Assembly (NCBI RefSeq): GCF_000214595.1
Contig: NZ_AFIG01000001.1
Coordinates: 2,088,382 to 2,152,381 of the forward strand
Direction: 5' to 3'
Length of the DNA: 64,000 nt
Source of the DNA: Methylophaga thalassica MP
GTDB taxonomy: Bacteria > Pseudomonadota > Gammaproteobacteria > Nitrosococcales > Methylophagaceae
This document shows, in pieces, positions 36,602 to 45,573 of the stretch. How positions within the stretch are numbered: the stretch's first letter is position 1; each line of letters starts with the position of its first letter. A program made the translations under genes and the position numbers. The notes beneath the pieces were generated by a model. The model saw nothing but the letters and a program-made list of their open reading frames with translations, did not search any database and had not been told where the DNA came from.

Positions 36602-37864
36602 TTATTTATTCCGGATATATCTATTTAGCATGCTACGCAAAAGCAAAGCTTCAAAAACGAGTCTCGCTGACCACACCAAGCTAGCACCTACGACACCATA
36701 AGTCTGGAATACATTAGGTGCGATCAACACATATAGAAAACTTTCAAACAAAAAAACGAACATGAGTAATTTAACTTTACCTTTCGCAAACAAACTAACT
36801 AAAGGTAACTGTGAATAGGCCGCAGCCATAACACCGACAGCTAAGATAAGTACAATAATACTGGCTGATTTATCAATCACTTCCATAGCAAAAACAGTGG
36901 TAGTAATGAAAGAAAACAACAGTAATCCTAAAAGGTAAAATAAGTTGAGCAAGCTAACCTTTTTATACCAGTTAGTAACTGCATACGCTTGTTCACGACT
37001 ATTATCAGGCTTAGCCATAATGGGCACTAAAACAATAGCGAGAGACCAGGGTAAAAGAAGGTAACGGCTCATAATGTCCTGACTTAATATATAAACAGAT
37101 AATTCACTCGTTGAAAGATATCCTGCGACAAAGAATCTATCTAAGAAAATAAAACCTGATGATATAAATCCAGCTATCGCGGCATAAAAACCATAATTAA
37201 TTATATTTTTTAACTTCTTAACACCTCCAACTCTTAATATTGAAGGTAAATAATTACTGGATAATAAATAATAAAAATAGAAAGAAAAGATTCGAGAGGT
37301 CACCAAGGCAACAGCTACCGCAAAAACCGAAGATGAGAGCGGATATACAAGAAGGGGAAATAAAAAAAGGCTACATCCAGACACCATTTTTGCAATATTA
37401 GCTACTCTGAATTCACCTTTTCCCTCTAAAGCTCCCCTATACACCGAAATTAAGATTGAAGGGATGAGGCCAAGAGCAACAATCTTGAATGAGTTAATCA
37501 ACTCATTCTGAATTTTTTCGGCAGGTTTTAACCAGCCAGTTATAAAAGGCTCAGAGAAGAAATAAATTGTTGCCATCCCTACGAGTCCTACGAGTCCCCC
37601 TATAAACATCCCTGATTTGAGATACTCACTAATATCCTTCTCGGACTCTAATGAGGGTATAAAGTGATGAAGGCTTCTTGATAAACCAAAGTCATACACA
37701 ACTAAGAACAAAAAAATGGAGCACAAAAGATAAACATAAGAAAAAATCTCAGTTCCATGTAGAAGAGCTAATACAGGCAGACAAATAACAGCTGCGCATG
37801 CGGGTAAAACACCACCTAATAAACTCCACCATGAGTTTTTACTAAAAAAATCAAATAACTTCAT
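36602..37864 (-). CDS. wzx: Oligosaccharide flippase (Wzx-like), copy 2
   Basis: Inner-membrane MATE/MVF-type flippase of 420 residues and about twelve transmembrane segments that should move undecaprenyl-linked repeat units to the periplasm. Family-like features are VVYDFGLSRSLHHFIP near residue 55 and FLDRFFVAGYLSTSELSVYILSQDI near 240. It is next to the polymerase (one base gap) and overlaps the following glycosyltransferase by one base. A second flippase is encoded at 50296, so one locus carries two. I expect this copy to be the partner of the polymerase because of adjacency, but this is unproven. Confidence 0.85.
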   Translation of the reverse strand: MKLFDFFSKNSWWSLLGGVLPACAAVICLPVLALLHGTEIFSYVYLLCSIFLFLVVYDFGLSRSLHHFIPSLESEKDISEYLKSGMFIGGLVGLVGMATIYFFSEPFITGWLKPAEKIQNELINSFKIVALGLIPSILISVYRGALEGKGEFRVANIAKMVSGCSLFLFPLLVYPLSSSVFAVAVALVTSRIFSFYFYYLLSSNYLPSILRVGGVKKLKNIINYGFYAAIAGFISSGFIFLDRFFVAGYLSTSELSVYILSQDIMSRYLLLPWSLAIVLVPIMAKPDNSREQAYAVTNWYKKVSLLNLFYLLGLLLFSFITTTVFAMEVIDKSASIIVLILAVGVMAAAYSQLPLVSLFAKGKVKLLMFVFLFESFLYVLIAPNVFQTYGVVGASLVWSARLVFEALLLRSMLNRYIRNK

Positions 37865-38784
37865 CAGAATACATATGTAATTAGCATTAATGATAATACT
37901 AATTGATGAGAGCGCTCCCTCCTGAACTTACTGACATTAAATGCCAGTACAAGTCTGTCAGAGAAGTTTAACCTAACCATACGATGCATAAGAGATGTAG
38001 ATGTCTTTCTTTCCTGACAATAGCTTAAAAGTAAATATGAAAGTAGTTGAACCTGATTTCTATACCACCGCTGCTTTACTGTCACCAATCTCTTTATAGA
38101 TGCTCGAAAGCCTTTATGTACACCCACCACATTGTGTTGATGCTGTCGATATTTTAAGAGTGGTCTTTGTTCTATATACCATTGATAATTAGCCTCTCTT
38201 GCATACGCATAAACTAGCCAATCATGAAGATCTGGAAGGTTTTCATCTGTATGTTTCTGAACAAAGTCATGAAGCTCATCAAACAATGTTCTTGTTACAC
38301 AGAAGGAGCAGCCAGGTCCAGCTGACTCAAATAGATAATCTAATTGCTTGAGAGGTTGGGCTTTATTAATAAATGCACGTTGTCCATCATCCCAAAAAGC
38401 GACCACATTTCCTGATGTCGCATCAACATCTCGTTTAATCAATGTATGAATCTGGTATTCAAGTTTATTACTCAGCCATATGTCATCTTGATCAGCAAAA
38501 GCTACAAAATCAGCATCCAAAATATCAGCCTGCCTAATTAGCCGATAGAAATTTTTCCCGGCACCGTTTACGGCAGAATGATCTGATAACAGAGTCACTC
38601 TTGCATCAGTTCTTGCAAGTTGCTTTACAAGGGGATATGTCCCATCAGTTGAACCGTCATCAGATATGATCAGTCTGACATCAACATTCCTTTGCTCCAG
38701 TATTGAATGAACTTGCTCTTCAACCCAGTTTATTCCATTATGAGTAGCCAGAAGCACTGCTACTTTTTTATTTGGTAGATTCAT
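37864..38784 (-). CDS. Family 2 glycosyltransferase (rhamnosyltransferase-like)
   Basis: Inverting GT-A glycosyltransferase of 306 residues. The nucleotide-binding part reads VAVLLATHNGINWVEEQVHSIL and SDDGSTDGT, and the metal-binding and acceptor motif is FADQDDIWLSNKLEYQ (DQDD). CGSF-like GPGCSFCVTR and HDWLVYAYA in the middle are common in rhamnosyl/galactosyl GT2 enzymes of O-antigen loci. With dTDP-rhamnose made in the same locus, rhamnose transfer is plausible but not shown. It acts on the cytosolic face of the membrane. Confidence 0.85.
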   Translation of the reverse strand: MNLPNKKVAVLLATHNGINWVEEQVHSILEQRNVDVRLIISDDGSTDGTYPLVKQLARTDARVTLLSDHSAVNGAGKNFYRLIRQADILDADFVAFADQDDIWLSNKLEYQIHTLIKRDVDATSGNVVAFWDDGQRAFINKAQPLKQLDYLFESAGPGCSFCVTRTLFDELHDFVQKHTDENLPDLHDWLVYAYAREANYQWYIEQRPLLKYRQHQHNVVGVHKGFRASIKRLVTVKQRWYRNQVQLLSYLLLSYCQERKTSTSLMHRMVRLNFSDRLVLAFNVSKFRRERSHQLVLSLMLITYVF

Positions 38785-38806
38785 CCTGATTTCTTACTTT
38801 GATCCA

Positions 38807-39385
38807 TCATTTTGTTTTGAAACAATATTTTTTGACTATTCTAGCTGGAGCACCTACTACAATAGTATTTTTATCAACATCCTTAGTAACAACTGAACCT
38901 GCCCCTATGATGGCACCTTGACCTATTGTTACTCCAGGCATGATCGACACAGACTCTCCAATCCAGACTTTATCCTCTATAATTACCGGGGCAGAATACA
39001 ATTCCCGGTCTATTGGATTCTCACTTGGTGATGATTCAGTATTTTCATTACTGTAGCAGCCATGGTTATGATCAGTAATGAAGACCTTACTTGCAATCAA
39101 AACATCATTACCAATCACCACTTGATCAACAGCACCAATGTGAACATAGTCATTAAGTTGCACTCGATTACCAATTACAATCTGATGTGATTTTGTTCCA
39201 AGCGCATCAATTCGGACCCCAACACCCGTTGTAAAATGTTTTCCCCACTTAACGGCAGAACGTCCGCGAATATAAAAAGGCAAGCGTATAAGGCGAGCAG
39301 GTTTATAAAAAATCTTGGTTATGAGTAATGCACTCGCTAACCTAATAGAGCCCAAAAAACCATAACGCTTGAATAAATGTTTCAT
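38807..39385 (-). CDS. Hexapeptide-repeat acyltransferase (WbbJ/maltose O-acetyltransferase-like)
   Basis: Left-handed beta-helix acetyltransferase of about 192 residues, expected to acetylate a sugar of the polysaccharide using acetyl-CoA. Hexapeptide repeats (VVIGNDVLIASKVFI, VWIGESVSIMPGVTIGQGAIIGAGSVVTKDV) and the catalytic histidine segment ITDHNHGCYS are visible. The start is set at ATG 39385, which overlaps the upstream stop as ATGA; a TTG at 39397 would add four residues. It could be the O-acetyltransferase or, less likely, the N-acetyltransferase that follows the FdtB-type enzyme at 44131, since no other candidate for that step is present. Confidence 0.85.
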   Translation of the reverse strand: MKHLFKRYGFLGSIRLASALLITKIFYKPARLIRLPFYIRGRSAVKWGKHFTTGVGVRIDALGTKSHQIVIGNRVQLNDYVHIGAVDQVVIGNDVLIASKVFITDHNHGCYSNENTESSPSENPIDRELYSAPVIIEDKVWIGESVSIMPGVTIGQGAIIGAGSVVTKDVDKNTIVVGAPARIVKKYCFKTK

Positions 39386-40131
39386 GGACGTTGCCAAAAT
39401 TGAGGTAGTCGTGATGCTGTTTTTATTAAATTGAAATAAAAAGGAATTTTCAGGTTATTTTTTTTACATGCCTTAAAAGACTCGATATTCCCTTTAATAA
39501 TATTTCTTAACGAGTTATTACTCGCCCCACCTATTCGCATCTTTATCATTATATTGGGAAGGTAAACTGAGGTAAGACGGTAAATTTCTAGAAACCGCAT
39601 AGTGAGCTCAAAGTCAGACTGAATTTTATATTCAGTATCGTAATACCCAAGTTCATCAAAATAGTGTTTTCTGACAAAAAAAGTAGGATGTGCAGGCATC
39701 CAGCCGCGTTGAAAAAGACCTGGGACAAAGCATCGTGACTTCCAGTATCTTATGATCCTATCCGTATTTTCTTTATCAACATAAACAAGATCACCATACA
39801 CCGTATCAATTAAAGGGTCTGAAAAAGCAGCAGCAACATTTCTCAGCACGTTTTCATTTGCATAAAAATCATCGGCATTGAGAATACCAACAATATCACC
39901 AGAGGAGGCTTTTATTCCTTTATTCATTGCATCATAGATACCATCATCCGATTCAAAAATGTATTTCGAAACAGAGTCTGATGAAGAAATAATCTCACGT
40001 GTACCATCGTTAGAACCACCATCTACAATGATGTGTTCAATATTCTGATAGTCTTGAGAAGCGATAGAATCAATTGTGGACTTTATTGTTTCCGCAGCGT
40101 TGAAGCATACAGTGATGATAGATATTTTCAT
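39382..40131 (-). CDS. Family 2 glycosyltransferase
   Basis: GT-A glycosyltransferase of 249 residues resembling WcaA/WfeV-type enzymes. It has ISIITVCFNAAETIKSTIDSI at the N-terminus, DGGSNDGT at about 36-43, SDDGIYDAMNKGI, and the metal-binding NADD (ILNADDFYAN). The later PAHPTFFVRKHYFDELGYYD and QSDFEL are typical of this group. It overlaps both neighbours by four bases. Donor sugar and linkage unknown. Confidence 0.87.
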   Translation of the reverse strand: MKISIITVCFNAAETIKSTIDSIASQDYQNIEHIIVDGGSNDGTREIISSSDSVSKYIFESDDGIYDAMNKGIKASSGDIVGILNADDFYANENVLRNVAAAFSDPLIDTVYGDLVYVDKENTDRIIRYWKSRCFVPGLFQRGWMPAHPTFFVRKHYFDELGYYDTEYKIQSDFELTMRFLEIYRLTSVYLPNIMIKMRIGGASNNSLRNIIKGNIESFKACKKNNLKIPFYFNLIKTASRLPQFWQRP

Positions 40132-41378
40132 TTAGTATTCAAAGCTTTTATTTTTTCAGCATCACTGATAATTTCTGCATATTTCTGAGCAACTATAGGA
40201 TAAGAAAAATGAGTCAGAATATGTTCTCTAGCATTGCTTCGCATTTTTTGTTGCTCACTATCACTCATTGAAATAGCGCATTGTAATTTATTCATCAGTG
40301 ATTTTGGTTTAAATCGCTCAGCAACAAAGCCTGTTACATTATCTATGACAATATCTCTAAGGCCAGAAGTATCAAAACAGACAACAGGTACACCACATGA
40401 AGCAGCCTCAGCAGCTACTTGACCAAATGACTCAACTAGCGATGGAACGACAACACAGCTAGACGTTGAATAAACTAATGCTAATTCAGCCTGCTCATTG
40501 ATCCTGCCTATCTCTACACATCTAAAACCACATAACATGGAAGATTGTTTTTTATTCCCACCAAAAACAATTAAAGTAATACGTTCTGATTCTTTTTCAG
40601 AGAGAGTTCTCTTCCATTCTTGCAACGCGCTTATAAGCTGTGAATTACCCTTAAGTGTATTATTTTTACCGTTGAATATCGCAAAAGTAATCACTATCGA
40701 CTCTTCAGAAATGCCAATCAACTTTCTGTAGTGTAATTGATGTTCTTTGTGGAGAGGCTTAAAAATTGATGTATCAATTGGGTTAGGCAATAGTCTTATA
40801 TTGGAATGTTTGAGGATTAAACTTTTAGAAGCTCTGTTGAGCACCCATTTGGATGGCACAGTAAAGATGATATCTTGTCTACTACTGAGCTTTTTATATT
40901 TAATTTTCCATATAATAAAGTTCCAGTTAATGCCAAGTATGTTTCTTTTATTCAATGAATATCCATTGATAAAATCCAATGAATCATCATCTACTTTATA
41001 GACATGCTCTGCACCACAGTAGAGCCACTCATCATGCAGGGTAATGATTGAACCTGACGGTATTTTATCGAAATCAAAGATACTCAAGGTATCGTTATTT
41101 ATCCAATGAATGTGGTGAAGCGTATGCTGATTTTTCCTAAACTCATTTAATAACGGTTTATAAGAAAACAAATTCAATGAATGTTTGATAGGATTACGAT
41201 CATTTTGTAGTTTGACTAAGAGAAATGCCATAACTCTTTTCAGGAAATGAAATGTAAGCCCTTGTTTAACAGATATTAATTCGACCTCCCTATTCAGCAC
41301 TTTCTCAGCAAGCTCAACAAACCTTTTTGCAGCGATCGCGGCTCCACCTTGTTGAAATGAATACGAAATAAATTTCAT
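40128..41378 (-). CDS. Family 4 glycosyltransferase
   Basis: Retaining GT-B glycosyltransferase of 416 residues, with an N-terminal SYSFQQGGAAIAAKRFVELA acceptor-domain start and the C-terminal donor-binding motif VPSLVESFGQVAAEAASCGVPVV containing the two spaced Glu of the E-x7-E signature. The middle has HWINNDTLSIFDFDKIPSG and TLHDEW, common in GT4 proteins that begin with S/GGA. Codon use is A+T-rich like its neighbours. Donor unknown. Confidence 0.87.
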   Translation of the reverse strand: MKFISYSFQQGGAAIAAKRFVELAEKVLNREVELISVKQGLTFHFLKRVMAFLLVKLQNDRNPIKHSLNLFSYKPLLNEFRKNQHTLHHIHWINNDTLSIFDFDKIPSGSIITLHDEWLYCGAEHVYKVDDDSLDFINGYSLNKRNILGINWNFIIWKIKYKKLSSRQDIIFTVPSKWVLNRASKSLILKHSNIRLLPNPIDTSIFKPLHKEHQLHYRKLIGISEESIVITFAIFNGKNNTLKGNSQLISALQEWKRTLSEKESERITLIVFGGNKKQSSMLCGFRCVEIGRINEQAELALVYSTSSCVVVPSLVESFGQVAAEAASCGVPVVCFDTSGLRDIVIDNVTGFVAERFKPKSLMNKLQCAISMSDSEQQKMRSNAREHILTHFSYPIVAQKYAEIISDAEKIKALNTK

Positions 41379-41395
41379 TCTAGAGACTTCTCAAT

Positions 41396-42442
41396 TTAGT
41401 CAAAATTAAGCATTGCTGAGGTATAAGCTGCGACTTGCTTATTATCTTTTTCATTAATAGAAAACTTCTCTACACCACTGAGTAGTTCTGAATATTTATC
41501 AACGTTAATTGATTGAATTATAGAAAGCAGTTGCTCTTTATCAAACGGATCAAAGATGAAACCATTCAAACCGTCCATAATTAATTCACTAGCTCCACAA
41601 TTTCTTGATGCAATAACCGGTACGCCAAAATACAGTGCTTCTTCAATTACCAGCCCCCAAGGCTCACTTAAGCTAGGTAAAATTAAAAAATCATGACTCA
41701 GGAAACTATCTACAAGTGCCTTATTATCTACTTTACTCAGAAAATGAATATTAGTCTTTACAGACATATTCAAAGAATTGTATAGAGGACCATCGCCAAT
41801 AATAGTAAGCTCATAATCCGGCAGGCAATTAAAAACATCTACCAATAAATCAATATTTTTGACTTCTGAGAGTCGTCCAATAAATAGAAACTTTTTTTCA
41901 TATTGTTTTTTTTGTCTATCAAAGAGAGGTTTATTGATTATTCCAACGCCACCTGTAGTTATAATCTGGCCTTTGAATCTGAGATTATTTAAAAGATGAA
42001 TGTGCTCTTTACCACTAGCTAAAACACTTCCAACGTGGTTTAGAAAAAAACGTTTTATCCATCCTTTAATACCGTTATGACAACTTTCAATAGCTGTAGA
42101 TTCTAAAGCCAGAAAGTTTTGGGACTTTCGGTGAGAAAAAACCAAGTACCAAAATTCTGGTAAATCCCACCCAGGAATAAGTAACTTCTTATATTTAACT
42201 GTATCAAGTACACTTTTCATCGTAGAAATACTGACTTTTAGATTTCGATTCTGGAAACTCCCTTTATTTAAGAAGGAATGAGGAAATTTAAGACCTTTGG
42301 TCACATTAAAATCATTAGCTCTTTGCTCAATAGTGTTTTCAGCAATAAAAATTACATAAATATTCAGCTTTTTGGAGAGTTCGTTGTATAAATTGACTTT
42401 ATAAAAAGCAGGGATATGAGTGACAATCAGATAGTCATACAT
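41396..42442 (-). CDS. Family 4 glycosyltransferase
   Basis: GT-B glycosyltransferase of 348 residues. It has FIGRLSEVKNIDLLVDVFNCL and ELTIIGDGPLYNSL in the nucleotide-sugar domain and LPSLSEPWGLVIEEALYFGVPVIAS with the E-x7-E pair. The N-terminal domain is less conserved (YLIVTHIPAFYKVNLYNELS). Its start overlaps the acyltransferase gene by eight bases, so the two are coupled. Donor unknown. Confidence 0.87.
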   Translation of the reverse strand: MYDYLIVTHIPAFYKVNLYNELSKKLNIYVIFIAENTIEQRANDFNVTKGLKFPHSFLNKGSFQNRNLKVSISTMKSVLDTVKYKKLLIPGWDLPEFWYLVFSHRKSQNFLALESTAIESCHNGIKGWIKRFFLNHVGSVLASGKEHIHLLNNLRFKGQIITTGGVGIINKPLFDRQKKQYEKKFLFIGRLSEVKNIDLLVDVFNCLPDYELTIIGDGPLYNSLNMSVKTNIHFLSKVDNKALVDSFLSHDFLILPSLSEPWGLVIEEALYFGVPVIASRNCGASELIMDGLNGFIFDPFDKEQLLSIIQSINVDKYSELLSGVEKFSINEKDNKQVAAYTSAMLNFD

Positions 42443-43364
42443 ATCTAAATAGTCTCCAGTTTCTGTAACGACTCTTAAATAAGATCACGCACTGAAGTAT
42501 CAATAAAGAAATAAATAGTTTGATAAACCAGAACCCACTCATATATTTATCTACAATCAAGGTTGCGATATTGTTTGTGTATGGGTGAATTATAAATAAA
42601 AGCATTGTATCCCCCCCCCAAATTAATATCAGATGAGGGTTAATATCTAGCTTTCTAATAGCTGTGATTATCAAAAAAGAAAAACTAACTAACCAGATAA
42701 TATTGAGTAAAGGATTCTGATAACTCTTAGATGCCATATCTAATGATGGTATTCCGAAGAATAAATATAAGCAGCCTAGCATGATACAACCAAGTATTAA
42801 GAAGTTATTATCTTCTTTAAATAGACACCAACCTATATAAACAAAAAGCGCAGCATTTAAACCTTCATCTATAGCAAAAGGCAGCTCTATATAAGTGCCA
42901 GTCAAAAATAGTAGAAAAAGAGTGAACCAACGAAACCAATTAAATTGGATATATCTTATTACTAAATAGACACTAAATCGTGCGAATAATAATGCTGGTA
43001 AAAACCACAGAACGAATGCATATGTGTCACTTAACGTATTTATATCCATCCAAAGCAATGTGCCCTGTAAAACATCATTCCAATTGAGCATATCCCTATT
43101 TAAAACAAGTCTCTTTATTGACTCAATAAAAATCGCCAATAGAGAAAAAATAAAATAAGGAATCATTAAACGATAAAATTCTTTTTTAAAGAAAAGAATT
43201 GGACTCAAATCAACCTTAAGAAAAAAGCCGGCAATTATGAAAAAGAAAGGCATATGCCATGAATAGATAAAGCTACTCAATGGCGATGAAATATGGCCAA
43301 GTATGACAACAACAATACCAATACACTTTAATGTCTCAACCCATTCGAGTCTATTTGTTGCCAT
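42435..43364 (-). CDS. Membrane acyltransferase family 3 protein (OafA-like) with a G9 tract
   Basis: Integral membrane acyltransferase of 309 residues (acyltransferase_3, PF01757 type) expected to O-acetylate the polysaccharide. It begins RLEWVETLKCIGIVVVILGHIS, with the family histidine in LGH, followed by YSWHMPFFFIIAGFFLK and about ten hydrophobic helices. In the third quarter a run of nine G in the coding strand (42611-42619) encodes WGGD; a change of one base would truncate the protein, so expression may be switched by slippage. The start ATG overlaps the preceding glycosyltransferase by 14 bases. Confidence 0.86.
   Translation of the reverse strand: MATNRLEWVETLKCIGIVVVILGHISSPLSSFIYSWHMPFFFIIAGFFLKVDLSPILFFKKEFYRLMIPYFIFSLLAIFIESIKRLVLNRDMLNWNDVLQGTLLWMDINTLSDTYAFVLWFLPALLFARFSVYLVIRYIQFNWFRWFTLFLLFLTGTYIELPFAIDEGLNAALFVYIGWCLFKEDNNFLILGCIMLGCLYLFFGIPSLDMASKSYQNPLLNIIWLVSFSFLIITAIRKLDINPHLILIWGGDTMLLFIIHPYTNNIATLIVDKYMSGFWFIKLFISLLILQCVILFKSRYRNWRLFRYV
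42611..42619. repeat. Homopolymer C9/G9 inside an acyltransferase gene
   Basis: Nine consecutive C on the plus strand, the longest G/C homopolymer I noticed in the window; other runs reach seven. It is in frame in this copy. Tracts of this length are known contingency loci in surface-antigen genes of other bacteria. Confidence 0.9.
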
Positions 43365-44127
43365 ACAGCGATACTTTTATACAGTACTTGGCCAAATTCA
43401 AATATTTGATAAAAACCAATGCGGGTAGGCAAGCGACTTTATTGGCTAATTTGATTTTATGATACTCAGCTAAGATTTCTTTTGTTTTACCATTCCCCAA
43501 TCCATCTGCTCTCCAGTTTGCTATAACATCTGACACCAAAAGAACGTCTGGAAACGTTTCATAAGCTCTAAGTAAGTGTTCATAATCCATACAGTAAGTG
43601 TTATTAATATCAAATAAACCATACTGATTAAAAAAATCTCTGTGAACGAATAATCCTTGGTGAGGTAATGACATCTTGAATAAAAGAGACGTTTTAGAAA
43701 ACTTCTTTGGTTGTTTTGAAATATAGAGAGTGTTGCCGTCCTCATCAATGCGACGTATTTTGGCACTCACTAACAATGGTCTTCTATTACCAATTGCATC
43801 AGCTACTTTTTCTAATGACGTTTCATCCACAAACCCATCGCCATCACCCTGGAAATTGATATAGTCGCCCGTTGCTAATTTGATCCCTTTATTGAACGCA
43901 TCACTAATCCCTTTGTCTGGTTCACTAACCCAGCATTTAATCAAATGTTCATATTTTCTGATAACTTCTAGTGTTCCATCAGTAGAGCCACCATCGATGA
44001 TGATAAACTCTATCCTTTTGTAGGTTTGATTAATAATACTTAAGATGGTTTTTTCAATAAAATCTATACCATTGTAGACAACAGTAATAACCGTAATTAA
44101 TGGCATAGTATTGATATCTTTTACCAT
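43351..44127 (-). CDS. Family 2 glycosyltransferase
   Basis: GT-A glycosyltransferase of 258 residues, with ITVITVVYNGIDFIEKTILSI, DGGSTDGT at about 42-49, SDAFNKGIKLATGDYINFQGDGD in place of the usual NADD, and GLFVHRDFFNQYGLFD with DYEHLLRA. The DGD substitution for the metal-binding DxD is still compatible with divalent metal binding. It overlaps the downstream acyltransferase by 14 bases and lies three bases after the aminotransferase gene. Donor unknown. Confidence 0.85.
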   Translation of the reverse strand: MVKDINTMPLITVITVVYNGIDFIEKTILSIINQTYKRIEFIIIDGGSTDGTLEVIRKYEHLIKCWVSEPDKGISDAFNKGIKLATGDYINFQGDGDGFVDETSLEKVADAIGNRRPLLVSAKIRRIDEDGNTLYISKQPKKFSKTSLLFKMSLPHQGLFVHRDFFNQYGLFDINNTYCMDYEHLLRAYETFPDVLLVSDVIANWRADGLGNGKTKEILAEYHKIKLANKVACLPALVFIKYLNLAKYCIKVSLYGNK

Positions 44128-44130
44128 TTA

Positions 44131-45213
44131 TCAGCACCATTTATTCATAATATCGATCACTTGATAAACATCATCTTCAGAATGAAAATATGAGATAGGT
44201 AAACTTAGCGTTGTTTGATGGATTTTGTCACTTATTGGATAGTTCCCATGCAGAACATTCTTCATCGCTTTTTGTTTAATAGGAGGAACAGGATAATGAA
44301 CTTCAGTTTTGATGTTGTTCTTCAATAGATATTCTTTTAACTCATCACGCCGATCAGTTCTAACATTAAAAATGTGATAAACATCGAAATAATCTTCATC
44401 AACAACAGGTTTGATGAACTTGTCATTTAGGTGTTCCAAATAAAGTTTTGCTAAAGAACGTTTATGATTGTTGATATCGTCCAAGACATTTAATTTTATA
44501 GACAGAAATGCTGCTTGAATTTCATCTAGCCTGGAGTTATAGCCAATAATATCGTTGTAGTACTTTTTCTGACTACCATAATTTCTCAGGGCTTGAATAC
44601 GTTCTTGATAGTCTTTGTCGGAACATGTGATAGCACCGGCATCACCTAATGCACCAAGATTTTTAGTCGGATAAAAACTAAAGCAACCAACCCCAAAACT
44701 TCCCACTTTTTGGGCTTTATAAGTTGCCCCATGCGCCTGCGCACAGTCTTCAATGATTTTTAAATCATATTTTGTTGATAAAGCAGATATTGAATCCATA
44801 TCACAGGCTTTACCATATAAATGCACGACAAGTATTGCTCTGGTTTTATCAGTAATATTCTCTTCTATTTTAGCCGGGTCGATATTATAGGTATTAATAT
44901 CTGGTTCAACTAAAACAGGTTTAAACCCATTACGAACAATAGAAAGAATCGTCGCAATATATGTATTTGAAGGAACAATAATCTCACTGCCTTCAGGGAA
45001 GTCAAAGGCATCAATAGCAAGAATAAGTGCGTCTAAACCTGATGCCAGGCCAACACAGTATTCAGAACGACAATAGTCGGCAAATGCATCTTCGAATAAA
45101 GAGACATTTTCACCTAATATGTACCAGCCACTATCGAGAAAATTCTGAAAACTTTCTTTGTAATCTCCAAATAATTTCTCATTCACCTTTCTTAGATTTT
45201 CATATTCGATCAT
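44131..45213 (-). CDS. fdtB: DegT/DnrJ/EryC1/StrS aminotransferase (FdtB/QdtB-like)
   Basis: PLP-dependent sugar aminotransferase of 360 residues. The PLP lysine is Lys184 in [16 protein letters not shown] and Asp156 (EDCAQAHGA) contacts the pyridine nitrogen. Because the gene overlaps a 3,4-ketoisomerase gene by one base, the likely reaction is transamination of a dTDP-3-keto-6-deoxyhexose to dTDP-Fuc3N or dTDP-Qui3N with glutamate. RmlA and RmlB in the same locus supply the precursor. The sugar's C-4 configuration cannot be decided here. Confidence 0.85.
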   Translation of the reverse strand: MIEYENLRKVNEKLFGDYKESFQNFLDSGWYILGENVSLFEDAFADYCRSEYCVGLASGLDALILAIDAFDFPEGSEIIVPSNTYIATILSIVRNGFKPVLVEPDINTYNIDPAKIEENITDKTRAILVVHLYGKACDMDSISALSTKYDLKIIEDCAQAHGATYKAQKVGSFGVGCFSFYPTKNLGALGDAGAITCSDKDYQERIQALRNYGSQKKYYNDIIGYNSRLDEIQAAFLSIKLNVLDDINNHKRSLAKLYLEHLNDKFIKPVVDEDYFDVYHIFNVRTDRRDELKEYLLKNNIKTEVHYPVPPIKQKAMKNVLHGNYPISDKIHQTTLSLPISYFHSEDDVYQVIDIMNKWC

Positions 45214-45572
45214 TAATATGGCTCATCAATATAGTCATTCACATCGTAATACTCTGAGGCGAATACTAATAATGTGGAACCTGGCGTAAAGTTATCCATC
45301 GTGTGCCAATCCTCAGGTTCAACAACCAAACACTTATCAGATTCATCTAAAATGAACGTTTGTTCTTCAATGCCATTATTAATATATATTTCACAACTTC
45401 CGCCAAGTGAAACTAAAGCCTGGACCGTCTTGTGATGTCGATGTCCACCTCTTTTCCCTCTGACATCATAAACATAATAAAACCGTTTAATTTCGAAAGG
45501 AAGCACCTTTTCTATGATTGTCAGTTTGCCTCTTTCATCACCAAACGTTGGTAAATCAATCAAATATGCCAT
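45213..45572 (-). CDS. fdtA: dTDP-sugar 3,4-ketoisomerase (FdtA/QdtA-like cupin)
   Basis: Small cupin of 119 residues that shifts the keto group of dTDP-4-keto-6-deoxyglucose from C-4 to C-3. It shows [21 protein letters not shown] in the N-terminal strands, the active-site histidines in [16 protein letters not shown] (44-47) and [13 protein letters not shown] towards the end, all typical of the WxcM-like/FdtA family. It is directly followed by the aminotransferase gene. FdtA gives the galacto and QdtA the gluco product; the sequence alone does not decide. Confidence 0.85.
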   Translation of the reverse strand: MAYLIDLPTFGDERGKLTIIEKVLPFEIKRFYYVYDVRGKRGGHRHHKTVQALVSLGGSCEIYINNGIEEQTFILDESDKCLVVEPEDWHTMDNFTPGSTLLVFASEYYDVNDYIDEPY

Positions 45573-45573
45573 T

